A stretch of 19,002 bases of DNA from Aquificaceae bacterium (GTDB lineage Bacteria; Aquificota; Aquificia; Aquificales; Aquificaceae), in contig WFYK01000021.1 in the NCBI GenBank assembly GCA_015490105.1, positions 1-19,002 of the forward strand. Direction: 5' to 3'. The notes under the pieces were generated by a model. That model was not told the DNA's origin, made no database searches, and saw only the letters and a list, made by a program, of their open reading frames with translations. Of the stretch, positions 1 to 8,005 are shown piece after piece (the stretch's first letter is position 1; each line of letters starts with the position of its first letter). Both the position numbers and the translations under genes were made by a program.

Positions 1-116
1 AGATGGAAACAGGTATAAAGGCCATATACTGTGAAGAACCTCTTATGGCTGTAGCAAAAGGGGTTGGCAAGGTTTTGGATAACTTAGAACTTATAAGAAG
101 GATCTCGATGGAATGA
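1..116 (+). CDS. mreB: Rod shape-determining protein MreB, C-terminal end (partial)
   Basis: Only the last 37 codons plus the stop are in the window; the frame is open from base 3 and ends at TGA 114-116. The visible residues (METGIKAIYCEEPLMAVAKG, then a GxGKVLDNLELIRR-like end) match the C-terminus of MreB, the actin-like protein that forms membrane-bound filaments directing sidewall peptidoglycan synthesis. The assignment is supported by mreC and mreD directly downstream, the classic mreBCD order. The stop overlaps the mreC start as ATGA, so translation of the two is probably coupled. The start and ATP-binding core lie outside the window. Confidence 0.9.
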   Translation, partial: METGIKAIYCEEPLMAVAKGVGKVLDNLELIRRISME

Positions 117-913
117 GGGAGAGGCGCTTCCATGTAAGCGCGTTGGCTTTTATTGTTTTGGGCTTGAGCTTGTATCTGTCAGGACTCCCTGAGACTACCT
201 ACGTTAAAAGTGCGGTAAACCTTGCCAACACACTTATAATGCCCGTCTTGAAGTTTAAAGAAAGCTCCGTAAAAGACTTAAAAGAAAACATACACGCTTA
301 CTTGGATCTTGTAAACGTGAAGAAGGAAAACATAAAGCTTAAAAAGGAGCTGGAGAAACTCCTGCTTACCGAATGGGAGTTAAAAGCCTGCGTCAGGGAT
401 CTTGAAAAGACCCTCAACCTTGTAAAGTTTACCCAGAAAATAGAGCGAACAAACTACTCCGTGAGCAGGATCATCTACTACGACCCTTCCGGACTGGATA
501 GGTTCGTAATTATAGAGGGAGGAAAAGACAGGAACTTTCAAGAGGGGGATCTTGTGGTAGTAGAGGGTAAGATCTTGGGCTTTATAGAGCAGGTTTACGG
601 TTCCACGAGCAGGGTAGTGACCGTTTTCAATAAGAAACTATCTCTTCCCTCATACGTCCTTCCGGAGGAGAAACGATTCATATACAAGGGGGATTTTCCT
701 TTAGGCAAACTCCTCATGGTTAGAAAGGAAGATCCTCTAAAGGAGGGAACACCGGTTATGTTCCGGCTGAAGGGTAAGCTGTCTCCGGAATTTATAATCG
801 GGGAGGTGATTGAAGTAAAAAGGGGGGATGACCCCTTCTTTAAGGAAGTAAAGGTAAAACCCTCCGTTGATCCGAGAAAAGAAGAACTCGTAATAGTGGT
901 GAAGGGCAGGTGA
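113..913 (+). CDS. mreC: Rod shape-determining protein MreC
   Basis: This is a 266-residue protein with the MreC layout: a short basic N-terminus, one membrane segment at about residues 8-27, a charged coiled coil at about 60-110, and a periplasmic beta-rich domain (about 115-260) with the family-like stretch VIIEGGKDRNFQEGDLVVV. MreC is the bitopic scaffold that links MreB filaments to MreD, RodA and PBP2 in the cell-elongation complex. The start ATG at 113 lies inside the mreB stop region (ATGA), with a weak AAGGA about 12 bases upstream, so coupling to mreB is likely. Its stop overlaps the GTG start of mreD. Length is normal for short MreC proteins. The function is inferred from family and gene order, and both agree. 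Confidence 0.93.
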   Translation: MRERRFHVSALAFIVLGLSLYLSGLPETTYVKSAVNLANTLIMPVLKFKESSVKDLKENIHAYLDLVNVKKENIKLKKELEKLLLTEWELKACVRDLEKTLNLVKFTQKIERTNYSVSRIIYYDPSGLDRFVIIEGGKDRNFQEGDLVVVEGKILGFIEQVYGSTSRVVTVFNKKLSLPSYVLPEEKRFIYKGDFPLGKLLMVRKEDPLKEGTPVMFRLKGKLSPEFIIGEVIEVKRGDDPFFKEVKVKPSVDPRKEELVIVVKGR

Positions 914-1377
914 TCTTTGCAGGACTGATCCTAACAGCTCTGTTCCTCGATGTCCTTCTCCTTCAGGGCTACTTCAAACCCGGATTTTTAGGTGCGGACC
1001 TTACCCTATGTGCGCTTCTTGTATCCGCATCCTTCAGGGGAAGGGACACGATCATGTGGGCTGTCCTGATCGGAATAGTAAAAGATTTGTTTGGAGATTC
1101 CTTGGGACTGAACTTGGCCCTTTATACTTTAAGTGTTTACGTTTTTAACCTACTTTTGGAGAAGTTTCTTTTCAAGAACCTCCCATCACTTCTTGTGGGC
1201 GGACTTGTGGCGTTAACTTTGAAAAAGATAGGTGCTTTTTTGTTGGTTAGCGTCAAATACTCCTTCGACGTTTCCCTTTCCTCCGTAGTATTAGGTGTGG
1301 TTTTGGATCTGATCTTTATGAGCGTTTTCTACGGGACCGCTCTAAAGTTTCAGGAAATACGGGAAAGGTTTCTTTAA
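910..1377 (+). CDS. mreD: Rod shape-determining protein MreD
   Basis: This 155-residue protein is very hydrophobic, with about five membrane segments and few charged residues. Size, hydrophobicity and position after mreC identify it as MreD, the integral membrane partner of the elongasome; primary sequence is poorly conserved in this family, so context carries much of the call. The start is GTG at 910, overlapping the mreC stop by four bases (GTGA). The stop is at 1375-1377. A 30-base gap follows before the FadL-type gene, the only place in the + strand chain from 1 to 8005 with room for a promoter. Confidence 0.87.
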   Translation: MIFAGLILTALFLDVLLLQGYFKPGFLGADLTLCALLVSASFRGRDTIMWAVLIGIVKDLFGDSLGLNLALYTLSVYVFNLLLEKFLFKNLPSLLVGGLVALTLKKIGAFLLVSVKYSFDVSLSSVVLGVVLDLIFMSVFYGTALKFQEIRERFL

Positions 1378-1393
1378 AAGCTTTTGTATTGGG

Positions 1394-1399
1394 TAAAAT
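1394..1399 (+). promoter_or_regulatory. Possible -10 box of the fadL/fadD promoter (near-leaderless)
   Basis: TAAAAT lies eight bases upstream of ATG 1408 in the short mreD-fadL gap. A start about seven bases downstream of the box would put the RNA 5' end within a couple of bases of the ATG. No Shine-Dalgarno sequence precedes this ATG, which fits a leaderless message. The -35 region is weak (TTTAAA-like sequence at 1373-1378 with a short spacer). The same box-to-ATG geometry recurs before tonB and, less tightly, tyrA. Inferred from pattern only. Confidence 0.35.
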
Positions 1400-1407
1400 C
1401 TTTTGCC

Positions 1408-2655
1408 ATGAGGTTAAAAGGGATAGCTTTAACGTTGGTATTATGCGGGAGTGCTTTCGCGGGCGGGTATAAGATACCTGAGCAGTCGATCCGGTCAACA
1501 GCCACTTCGGGGGCGTATTTTTCGAGTGCAAACCATGCGGACAGTTCCTACTACAACCCTGCGAACATGGCTTTTATGAAAGATACGTGGTTTTCTGAAG
1601 TGGGCATAAGATATATCGTTTTGCCTTCTGTAAAGTTCGAAGGTCAAGCTTTTGACAGGGCAGACAACCTACAGGTTTCGGTTTCCGAAGGGTCGAGAAG
1701 GGATCAGTTTTTTGTTCCTTACTTTCACTACGTGAGTCCTAAGGTAGGCAATTTCACCTTCGGCCTTTCCTTTACCACACCCGCAGGTCTGTCTAAAGGA
1801 TGGGAGAGTGGTGTCCCTAAAGGCTACGCTCAGGAGTTCCTCCTTGAAGTTTACGAGCTCTCCCTTTCCGCTTCTTACAAGGTCAGCGATCGCCTTGCGG
1901 TCGGAGGAGGTATAAGAGGTGTATACGCGAGGGGAGAGGTTCAGTATTCGAGGGATCCGGGATACAGCAACTCCATGGAGGGTGACTCAAACCTAAAGCC
2001 GGGTTTCTTCCTTTCCGTTTCTGCCAAACCAATTAAAGGCTTGACCCTGTCTACCCTATACAGATCTAAAGTAGACCTTGAAATAGACGGAGACGCTTCC
2101 GGATACTTGGTAAGGTCAGCGGGGGGACAACGTCAACTATACACCTTCTCTACCCGTGGGAATGTGAAGGTTCCCTTGCCTGCGGAATGGCGCTTGGGAG
2201 CGTCTTACGATTGGGAAAAATTTACCCTTGAATTTACCTACGAGAGGACCTTTTGGTCTTCTTACGAAAGACTCAACTTTAACTTCCGAGATCCGGTAGT
2301 AGAAAATACTTTCGGAAACCCTGTCCCGAAAGATTGGAAGGACACTAACACCTACAGAGTGGGACTATACTACAGGTGGAAGGAGACTCTGACGCTCATG
2401 GGCGGTATAGCTTACGATGAGACCCCCGTTCCGGAGAGGACGCTCGGATTCGAACTTCCGGACTCGGACGGCTGGATAATCTCTACTGGTGCTCTCTTTA
2501 AGCCCGAACCTAACGTGGAGATAGGTGTAGCTTACTTGGCTTTCCTTAAAGAAGACAGGAAGGTGGACGATCCCCAAAACGTTTACCGAATAAACGGTGA
2601 TTTCAAAAACATCTCCGCCCACATGCTAACAGTTTCCTTGGGCTTTAGGTTCTGA
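1408..2655 (+). CDS. FadL/OmpP1-family outer-membrane transporter
   Basis: From ATG 1408 the protein is 415 residues with a clean Sec signal peptide (MRLKGIALTLVLCGSAFA), and the mature chain begins GGYKIPEQS, as FadL-type porins begin. The family motif follows (SGAYFSSANHADSSYYNPANMAF), then alternating beta-strand sequence and a C-terminal phenylalanine (VSLGFRF) typical of outer-membrane barrels. FadL-family proteins move hydrophobic molecules such as long-chain fatty acids or aromatics across the outer membrane. The frame stays open up to 1384, but those eight extra codons precede the signal peptide and lack a ribosome site, so I chose 1408. The stop overlaps the next start by one base, pairing it with the acyl-CoA ligase. 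The substrate is not shown by the sequence. Confidence 0.88.
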   Translation: MRLKGIALTLVLCGSAFAGGYKIPEQSIRSTATSGAYFSSANHADSSYYNPANMAFMKDTWFSEVGIRYIVLPSVKFEGQAFDRADNLQVSVSEGSRRDQFFVPYFHYVSPKVGNFTFGLSFTTPAGLSKGWESGVPKGYAQEFLLEVYELSLSASYKVSDRLAVGGGIRGVYARGEVQYSRDPGYSNSMEGDSNLKPGFFLSVSAKPIKGLTLSTLYRSKVDLEIDGDASGYLVRSAGGQRQLYTFSTRGNVKVPLPAEWRLGASYDWEKFTLEFTYERTFWSSYERLNFNFRDPVVENTFGNPVPKDWKDTNTYRVGLYYRWKETLTLMGGIAYDETPVPERTLGFELPDSDGWIISTGALFKPEPNVEIGVAYLAFLKEDRKVDDPQNVYRINGDFKNISAHMLTVSLGFRF

Positions 2656-4208
2656 TGGGCTACCGTTTCAGAAATTTCTACGAATTCGTAGAACACAACG
2701 CTAAGAATTTTCCCAAGCACGTAGCTATTTTTGAAGAAAATCTCAAAGTTCGCTGGAAGGAGTTAAAGCACAAAATAGACTCTTTAGCGAGGTATTTGGA
2801 ACTTCTCGGTATAAAGAAAGGGGACAACGTTGCGATCCTGCTTTCCAACAGGACGGAGTTCATAGTTTCCCTGATCGCTATAGGCAAGATCGGAGCGGTG
2901 GCGGTTCCACTAAACACTTTCCTAAAGAGGGCGGAGATCGAGTACATTCTTGCGGACAGTGAAGCTAAACTCATAATAACGGAGGGAAAGTTCTCCGATC
3001 TTCTGAAAGACATAGAGGATAAAACCCGCTTAGAAAAATTTCTTTGGGTAGAGGATCCTCCCAAGATCGATGAAAAGAACCTCCCCTTTGAGGAAGCCAT
3101 GACCATAGAAGACTACGAACACATAACGCCTCAAGCGGACTTAGAAGACACAGCGGTTATCCTATACACTTCCGGGACAACAGGCAAACCTAAAGGCGTT
3201 ATGCTCTCCTACAAAAACATCCTATCCAACATAGAAAACATCTTGAAGGTTTTTGACATATCAAGGAAGGACAGGTTCATAGTTTACCTTCCCATGTTCC
3301 ATGCCTTTACTTTGACCGCTACAGTCCTCTTACCACTATACACCGCAAGCCCTATTGTGATCGTCAGATCTATCCTTCCTTTCTCCAACGTTTTGAAACA
3401 AACGCTTCTAAAGAGGGTTACCGTGTTTATGGGGGTTCCGGAAGTCTTCAACGCTCTTTCTAAGGCAAAACTGCCTTGGTATTTCATGTGGTTTAACAGG
3501 ATAAAGTTTTTTATCTCAGGGGGTGCTCCGCTACCTTTAGACACCTTAGAGAGAATGAAAAAAAAGTTTAAGAGAGCGGTTCTTTTAGAAGGTTACGGCT
3601 TGAGTGAGTGTTCCCCGGTAGTGTCGGTGAACCTTCCCCACAAACAGAAACCCCTTTCCGTCGGTCCTCCCCTTCCCGACTACGAGGTAAAAATCGTGGA
3701 CGAAGAACTTATGGAGCTTCCCACGGGTGAGGTGGGGGAAATTATCGTTAAGGGAGACTGTGTTATGAAAGGCTACTACAAAAATCCTTACGAGACCGAA
3801 AACACAATAGTCAACGGTTGGCTAAGAACCGGTGATCTCGGTTACTTGGACGAGGACGGTTTCCTCTACATAGTCGACAGGAAGAAAGATCTAATCATTT
3901 CAAAGGGTATGAACATATACCCGAGAGAAATAGAAGAGGTCCTGATGAAGCACCCGAAGGTAGATCTGTGTGCGGTTGTAGGCAAAAAGGATCCCCACCA
4001 CGGGGAGATACCCGTTGCCTTCGTAAAACCTTCCGAAGATGCACAGAACATATCGGAAAAGGAGCTCAGGGATTTTCTAAAAGACAAGATCGCTAATTAC
4101 AAGATACCCAAGCAGTTTATCTTCGTAGAGGACATGCCCAAAAATGCAACCGGAAAGGTTCTAAAGAGGGTTCTCAGGGAAAAACTCAACAAAGGTGAGT
4201 TCGGATAA
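2655..4208 (+). CDS. Long-chain acyl-CoA synthetase (AMP-forming), FadD-like
   Basis: This 517-residue member of the ANL adenylating superfamily has all core motifs in order: the phosphate-binding loop YTSGTTGKPKG at 171-181, GYGLSE in the middle, the RTGD hinge near 395 followed by DRKKDLI, and NATGKVLKR at the end, where Lys501 is the expected adenylation lysine. The family activates a carboxylate with ATP to an acyl-adenylate and then a CoA thioester. Long- or medium-chain fatty acids are the likely substrates, given the length and the FadL-type porin whose stop overlaps this start (TGATG). It may feed exogenous or recycled fatty acids into lipid synthesis. No beta-oxidation gene is visible. 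The exact acid activated is unproven. Confidence 0.87.
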   Translation: MGYRFRNFYEFVEHNAKNFPKHVAIFEENLKVRWKELKHKIDSLARYLELLGIKKGDNVAILLSNRTEFIVSLIAIGKIGAVAVPLNTFLKRAEIEYILADSEAKLIITEGKFSDLLKDIEDKTRLEKFLWVEDPPKIDEKNLPFEEAMTIEDYEHITPQADLEDTAVILYTSGTTGKPKGVMLSYKNILSNIENILKVFDISRKDRFIVYLPMFHAFTLTATVLLPLYTASPIVIVRSILPFSNVLKQTLLKRVTVFMGVPEVFNALSKAKLPWYFMWFNRIKFFISGGAPLPLDTLERMKKKFKRAVLLEGYGLSECSPVVSVNLPHKQKPLSVGPPLPDYEVKIVDEELMELPTGEVGEIIVKGDCVMKGYYKNPYETENTIVNGWLRTGDLGYLDEDGFLYIVDRKKDLIISKGMNIYPREIEEVLMKHPKVDLCAVVGKKDPHHGEIPVAFVKPSEDAQNISEKELRDFLKDKIANYKIPKQFIFVEDMPKNATGKVLKRVLREKLNKGEFG

Positions 4209-5076
4209 AAACCTCCTTCTGATCATAGTTACGTTAATCGCTTACCTTCTAAAGAGGTTAGGCGTATTCAAACCTCAGCACTCGGAAGCTCTTGTAAACT
4301 ACGTCATCTACGTAGCGTTCCCCTCATTAGTATTCTTAAGGGTCAGGGAAATACCCATCTCTCGGGAAACCGCAAACTTTTTAATATCTGGATGGATATA
4401 CCTTTTGATCTGTTTGGGTATTAGCTTTGCGGTGGCCAAGCTTTTGAGATTACCGGAAAAAACGCTAAGGAGTTTTATCCTAATGTCTTCCTTCGGCAAC
4501 ACCGCTTTTTTGGGTTTCCCTGTGACCTACAGTCTTCTGGGAAAGGAAGCCCTTCCTTTCGCAATTTTATATGACCAAGGTGTATCCTTCCTCTCTATTA
4601 TGACCTTGGGTTTCCTTATAGCGGGAGGATCGGTATCGCTCAAAAATATACTAACTTTTCCTCCCTTTTTGGCTTTAGTTCTCTCGTTAATTTTGAGAGA
4701 TTTTTCTATTCCTGAAAATGTGGAGTTTCTCCTCGAAACGTTAGCTTCTTCTCTGTTTCCGGTAGTCTTAGTTTCTTTGGGTATCAGCTTTTCATTGAGG
4801 GATGCAAAGGAGAGGGTAAAACTCTCCACTCTCGCAATACTTCTAAAGACAGCTATATTTCCCTTCATTATTGCAACAGTCCTAAAAGTATCGGGTATGA
4901 CCTCTTTAGAGTGGAAGGTCTTTCTGATCGAAAGTGCTATGCCACCGATGGTTATGGCTTCCATATTGGTTATCAAATACAGACTCGACAGCGCTCTCGC
5001 CGTAACTTCCGTTAACTTGGGAATGGTTTTGGGCTTTCTGCTTCCAGGCCTTTGGCTTAAGTTTTTGGAAATATGA
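4195..5076 (+). CDS. AEC-family (auxin efflux carrier-like) permease
   Basis: This 293-residue hydrophobic protein has about ten membrane segments in two halves and a central polar break, the layout of the AEC / bile-arsenite-riboflavin-transporter-like superfamily. Family-like stretches are KPQHSEALVNYVIYVAFPSLVF near the N-terminus, SSFGNTAFLGFPVTYSLLG after the fourth segment, and ESAMPPMVMASILVIKY near the end. Bacterial relatives export or import small organic anions such as malate. The GTG start at 4195 overlaps the ligase gene by 14 bases, and its TGA stop overlaps the selB start (ATGA). The substrate cannot be told from sequence; being between a fatty-acid ligase and selB gives no clear hint. 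Confidence 0.83.
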   Translation: MSSDKNLLLIIVTLIAYLLKRLGVFKPQHSEALVNYVIYVAFPSLVFLRVREIPISRETANFLISGWIYLLICLGISFAVAKLLRLPEKTLRSFILMSSFGNTAFLGFPVTYSLLGKEALPFAILYDQGVSFLSIMTLGFLIAGGSVSLKNILTFPPFLALVLSLILRDFSIPENVEFLLETLASSLFPVVLVSLGISFSLRDAKERVKLSTLAILLKTAIFPFIIATVLKVSGMTSLEWKVFLIESAMPPMVMASILVIKYRLDSALAVTSVNLGMVLGFLLPGLWLKFLEI

Positions 5077-6803
5077 AGTTTGTAAGCTTTGCTACAGCAG
5101 GACACGTAGATCACGGGAAGACAGCACTGATTAAATCTCTGACCGGAATAGACACCGATAGACTTCCGGAAGAGAAAGAAAGAGGTATGAGCATAGACGT
5201 GGGTTTTGCTTTTTTAGATTTCCCCGAAGATAACCTCAGGGTCGAACTTTTAGACGTTCCGGGCCACGAGAGGTTTATCAAAAACGCTATCGTGGGCATA
5301 GCTCCCGCACAGGCTTTGTTGTTGGTAGTAGATCCTTCTGAGGGTATTATGCCCCAAACTACGGATCACGTTAGGGTAGCAAAAGCTCTCGGAATAAAAA
5401 GAGGTGTGGTGGCTGTTACAAAGATAGATGTGGTAGAAAAAGAACTCATAGAAGTAGCGAGACAGGAAATAGAAGATTTTTTGGAAGAAGAAGGTTTGAA
5501 TTTTCCAATTGTAGAGGTTTCCGCAAAAGAGGGGTGGGGGCTGGGAGACCTTAAAAACGCTATAAGGAATACTGCCCTTGAGGTTTACGAGAACAGAACC
5601 CAAAGACCACTGAGGATCTTCTTAGATTCCGCCTTCGTAGTTAAGGGTTATGGAACGGTCCTGAGGGGAAGCTGTGTAGAGGGCAAGGTCAGGGAGGGTC
5701 AAAATGTAGTCGTAGAACCTGTAGGAAAGCCGGTCAAAGTGAGAAAGATTCAAAACCACGGGAGGTTCGTCGAAGAAGTCCGGGCGGTCGGAAGGGTAGC
5801 TTTAAACGTTCCTCAGTTGGAAGCTAAGGAAGTAAAAAGAGGCTTCTGGGTTTTGGAAGAAAACACTTACATAAAGAGTAAGGTTCTAATTTTGGAAGCG
5901 GATCGGGAGATACCTGTAGGCAAACCTGCTTTTTTCTTCTTCGGTATGAGAGAAGTTGAAGGTAAAGCAAAGAAGGTGGAAGGAAGGGTGTATCTGATCT
6001 ACTTAGAGGAGGATGTTGTTTCAAGGAGAGGCGACAGGGTAGTAGCTTTAAACTCTCAAGGCAGGTTCCTTAGCGGTGGCACCGTTTTGCATCCTGCACC
6101 CAAGGTAAAAAAGAAAGCTTTCATAAGGTCTAACCTCAGCTACTTAAAAGAAAATTTTCTGGACTATCTCCTTAAAGAGCACTTTAAGAAACCCTTGAGC
6201 AAAACCCTATACCTTAAGCTGACGGGGAATAAGTTGGAAGAGGCAAAGGGAAATGTAATAATGCTCGGTGAAAGATTGATCTCCGAAGAAGTGATTGATA
6301 GCCTGCAAAAAGAAATGGAAGGGATCCTGAAAGAGGTGGGTATTTTGGAAGCGGAGACGCTAAGGAGCCTTGTGAATGTGGACGAGGATTTATTTTCTTT
6401 GGTGGTTGAATCCATGCACAATTTGGTAAGAAGGGAGGGCCCTTTTTTGATCTTGAAAACTCAAGAGAAAAGGATAAATGCAAGGGTGAGGGATCTTGTA
6501 GAGAGACTAAGGCGAGGACCTATAAGGGAAGAGGATCTGCTGGAGGATAAAAAGGATAAAATTTTCATAGATCTTGCCCTGCAAAGGGGAGAGATCTACA
6601 GGACCTTAGGGGGGTTCCTTCTTTCCAGAGCTTGGTTCGAAGGTGCCCTGAAAAAGCTGAGGTCCTTGGGAGAAACTTTTGAAACCTCTAAGGCGAAGGA
6701 GGTTTTGGGTCTTTCAAGGAAGGTTACCGTTGAGGTTCTCGAGCTTGCGGACAGGATGGGAATTACCGTTAGGGAAGGCGGTGTAAGAAGATGGCGAGCG
6801 TAG
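5073..6803 (+). CDS. selB: Selenocysteine-specific elongation factor SelB
   Basis: This 576-residue translational GTPase has GHVDHGKT (residues 10-17), DVPGHE (61-66) and TKID (116-119), followed by two beta-barrel domains and, from about residue 345, a region of winged-helix character rather than an EF-Tu C-terminus. The N-terminal pattern LTGIDTDRLPEEKERGMSID is diagnostic of SelB. It carries selenocysteyl-tRNA to the ribosome at UGA codons marked by a SECIS hairpin, with the C-terminal domains binding the hairpin. It is somewhat shorter than the E. coli protein. It starts within the AEC stop (ATGA) and ends 13 bases inside the antiporter gene. selA, selC, selD and any selenoprotein gene lie elsewhere. 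Confidence 0.93.
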   Translation: MKFVSFATAGHVDHGKTALIKSLTGIDTDRLPEEKERGMSIDVGFAFLDFPEDNLRVELLDVPGHERFIKNAIVGIAPAQALLLVVDPSEGIMPQTTDHVRVAKALGIKRGVVAVTKIDVVEKELIEVARQEIEDFLEEEGLNFPIVEVSAKEGWGLGDLKNAIRNTALEVYENRTQRPLRIFLDSAFVVKGYGTVLRGSCVEGKVREGQNVVVEPVGKPVKVRKIQNHGRFVEEVRAVGRVALNVPQLEAKEVKRGFWVLEENTYIKSKVLILEADREIPVGKPAFFFFGMREVEGKAKKVEGRVYLIYLEEDVVSRRGDRVVALNSQGRFLSGGTVLHPAPKVKKKAFIRSNLSYLKENFLDYLLKEHFKKPLSKTLYLKLTGNKLEEAKGNVIMLGERLISEEVIDSLQKEMEGILKEVGILEAETLRSLVNVDEDLFSLVVESMHNLVRREGPFLILKTQEKRINARVRDLVERLRRGPIREEDLLEDKKDKIFIDLALQRGEIYRTLGGFLLSRAWFEGALKKLRSLGETFETSKAKEVLGLSRKVTVEVLELADRMGITVREGGVRRWRA

Positions 6804-8005
6804 GAACAGATTCAGGAACACACTACGTAGATTTGGTCTTCGAGATAAACGTTCTCTTCGTAGTAATGTTCTTTACCGCTTATCTTCTCAGGAAACTGAG
6901 TGTTCCGCCTATACTTTCCTTTTTGCTTGTCGGTTTCTTGGCAAAGTTTTGGATAGATCAGGAAAGCACCGTTTTATTAGAGCTTTTCAAAGAAGCTGGG
7001 ATAATCCTTCTCTTTTTCTTCATAGGGCTTGAGTATTCTTTTGAACGCCTGAAGAACATGGTTTCAGTGTGGAAACCTGGAGTGATAGATTTTCTCCTGA
7101 ACTTTGTCCCTGTATTCGTGCTGGCTAAGATTTTCGGCTTTGATACGATCTCCGCACTGATAATAGCAGGTGTTTTTTACCCTTCGAGCACATCCATAGT
7201 AGCGAAACTGCTTATGGACTTCAAAAGACTCGCATCGCCCGAAGCGGAGCTACTGATAGGTATACTTATCTTCGAGGATCTGGTAGCGATCCTTCTCCTT
7301 TCTTTCCTTATCCCTATGAGCCAAGGTCAAGGCTTAGATCCTCAGGTTTTATCGATGAGTTTTCTCAAGATCCTGATAGTGCTTGTAGTTTTCTACCTTC
7401 TTCACGAGTTTGTAGTTCCGAAGATCAGAAGCTGGCTTGACAGGGTATCCGATGAGGAGAGCTTTATCTTCTTCCTTCTCGGAAGTGTGATGGTAGTAGG
7501 ATTGGCTTTCAAAGAAGCGGGACTCTCAGAGGCTCTGGGAGCTTTTCTTTTAGGTGTTCTCGTTCCCGAAAGCAGAGTCATGGAAAATATAGAACATCAC
7601 CTCTCTTCCCTTAAAGAGCTTTCCATAGGGGTTTTCTTTTTCTTCTTTGCCTACGAGAGTCCGCTGAGCTTACCGAAGGAGATAGGTTTCGTCATCCTGC
7701 TGATAATCTTGGGCGTAATGCTCAAGGTAATTTCTACCTACTTGGCCGCTTACGTTTACGGTATGAAGAAAAGGGCACGTCTGAGAACATCCCTGTCCTT
7801 CGTTCCGAGAGGGGAATTCTCCGTAATAATAGCCTCACTCGATCCGTTCGTTAAAACCCTCTCCATACCTTTCATATTCGTAACAGCTCTAATAGGTAGT
7901 TTGATGTTTGTAGTTGCTCCGCGTATTGCGGACAGGGTCTATCCACGTAAGAAGAAACCGAAACGCTTCAGGAAGAAAGTTCAAGGAGCGCCCGTTCGAG
8001 CTTAA
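6791..8005 (+). CDS. Kef/CPA2-type monovalent cation:proton antiporter, membrane domain only
   Basis: This 404-residue protein has about 12 hydrophobic segments and CPA2 landmarks: FFIGLEYSFERL after the third segment, SSTSIVAKLL, FEDLVAILLL, SEALGAFLLGVLVPES, and FVPRGEFSVIIASL near the end. CPA2 carriers exchange K+ or Na+ for H+ across the inner membrane. The C-terminus is a short basic tail (PRKKKPKRFRKK), and there is no TrkA-N/RCK nucleotide-binding domain as in KefB/KefC, so gating may need a separate subunit or be absent. The ATG at 6791 overlaps selB by 13 bases and lacks a clear ribosome site. The 3' end overlaps the convergent DUF374 gene by 38 bases. Confidence 0.85.
   Translation: MASVGTDSGTHYVDLVFEINVLFVVMFFTAYLLRKLSVPPILSFLLVGFLAKFWIDQESTVLLELFKEAGIILLFFFIGLEYSFERLKNMVSVWKPGVIDFLLNFVPVFVLAKIFGFDTISALIIAGVFYPSSTSIVAKLLMDFKRLASPEAELLIGILIFEDLVAILLLSFLIPMSQGQGLDPQVLSMSFLKILIVLVVFYLLHEFVVPKIRSWLDRVSDEESFIFFLLGSVMVVGLAFKEAGLSEALGAFLLGVLVPESRVMENIEHHLSSLKELSIGVFFFFFAYESPLSLPKEIGFVILLIILGVMLKVISTYLAAYVYGMKKRARLRTSLSFVPRGEFSVIIASLDPFVKTLSIPFIFVTALIGSLMFVVAPRIADRVYPRKKKPKRFRKKVQGAPVRA

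Noticed and set aside
1384..1407. Upstream TTG start for the FadL-type gene
   Set aside because: The eight extra residues would come before a complete signal peptide, and the stretch carries a promoter-like box.
4527..5114. 195-codon frame on the - strand opposite the AEC permease
   Set aside because: The + strand gene has clear membrane segments and overlaps its neighbours in the operon pattern; the antisense frame has no recognisable features.
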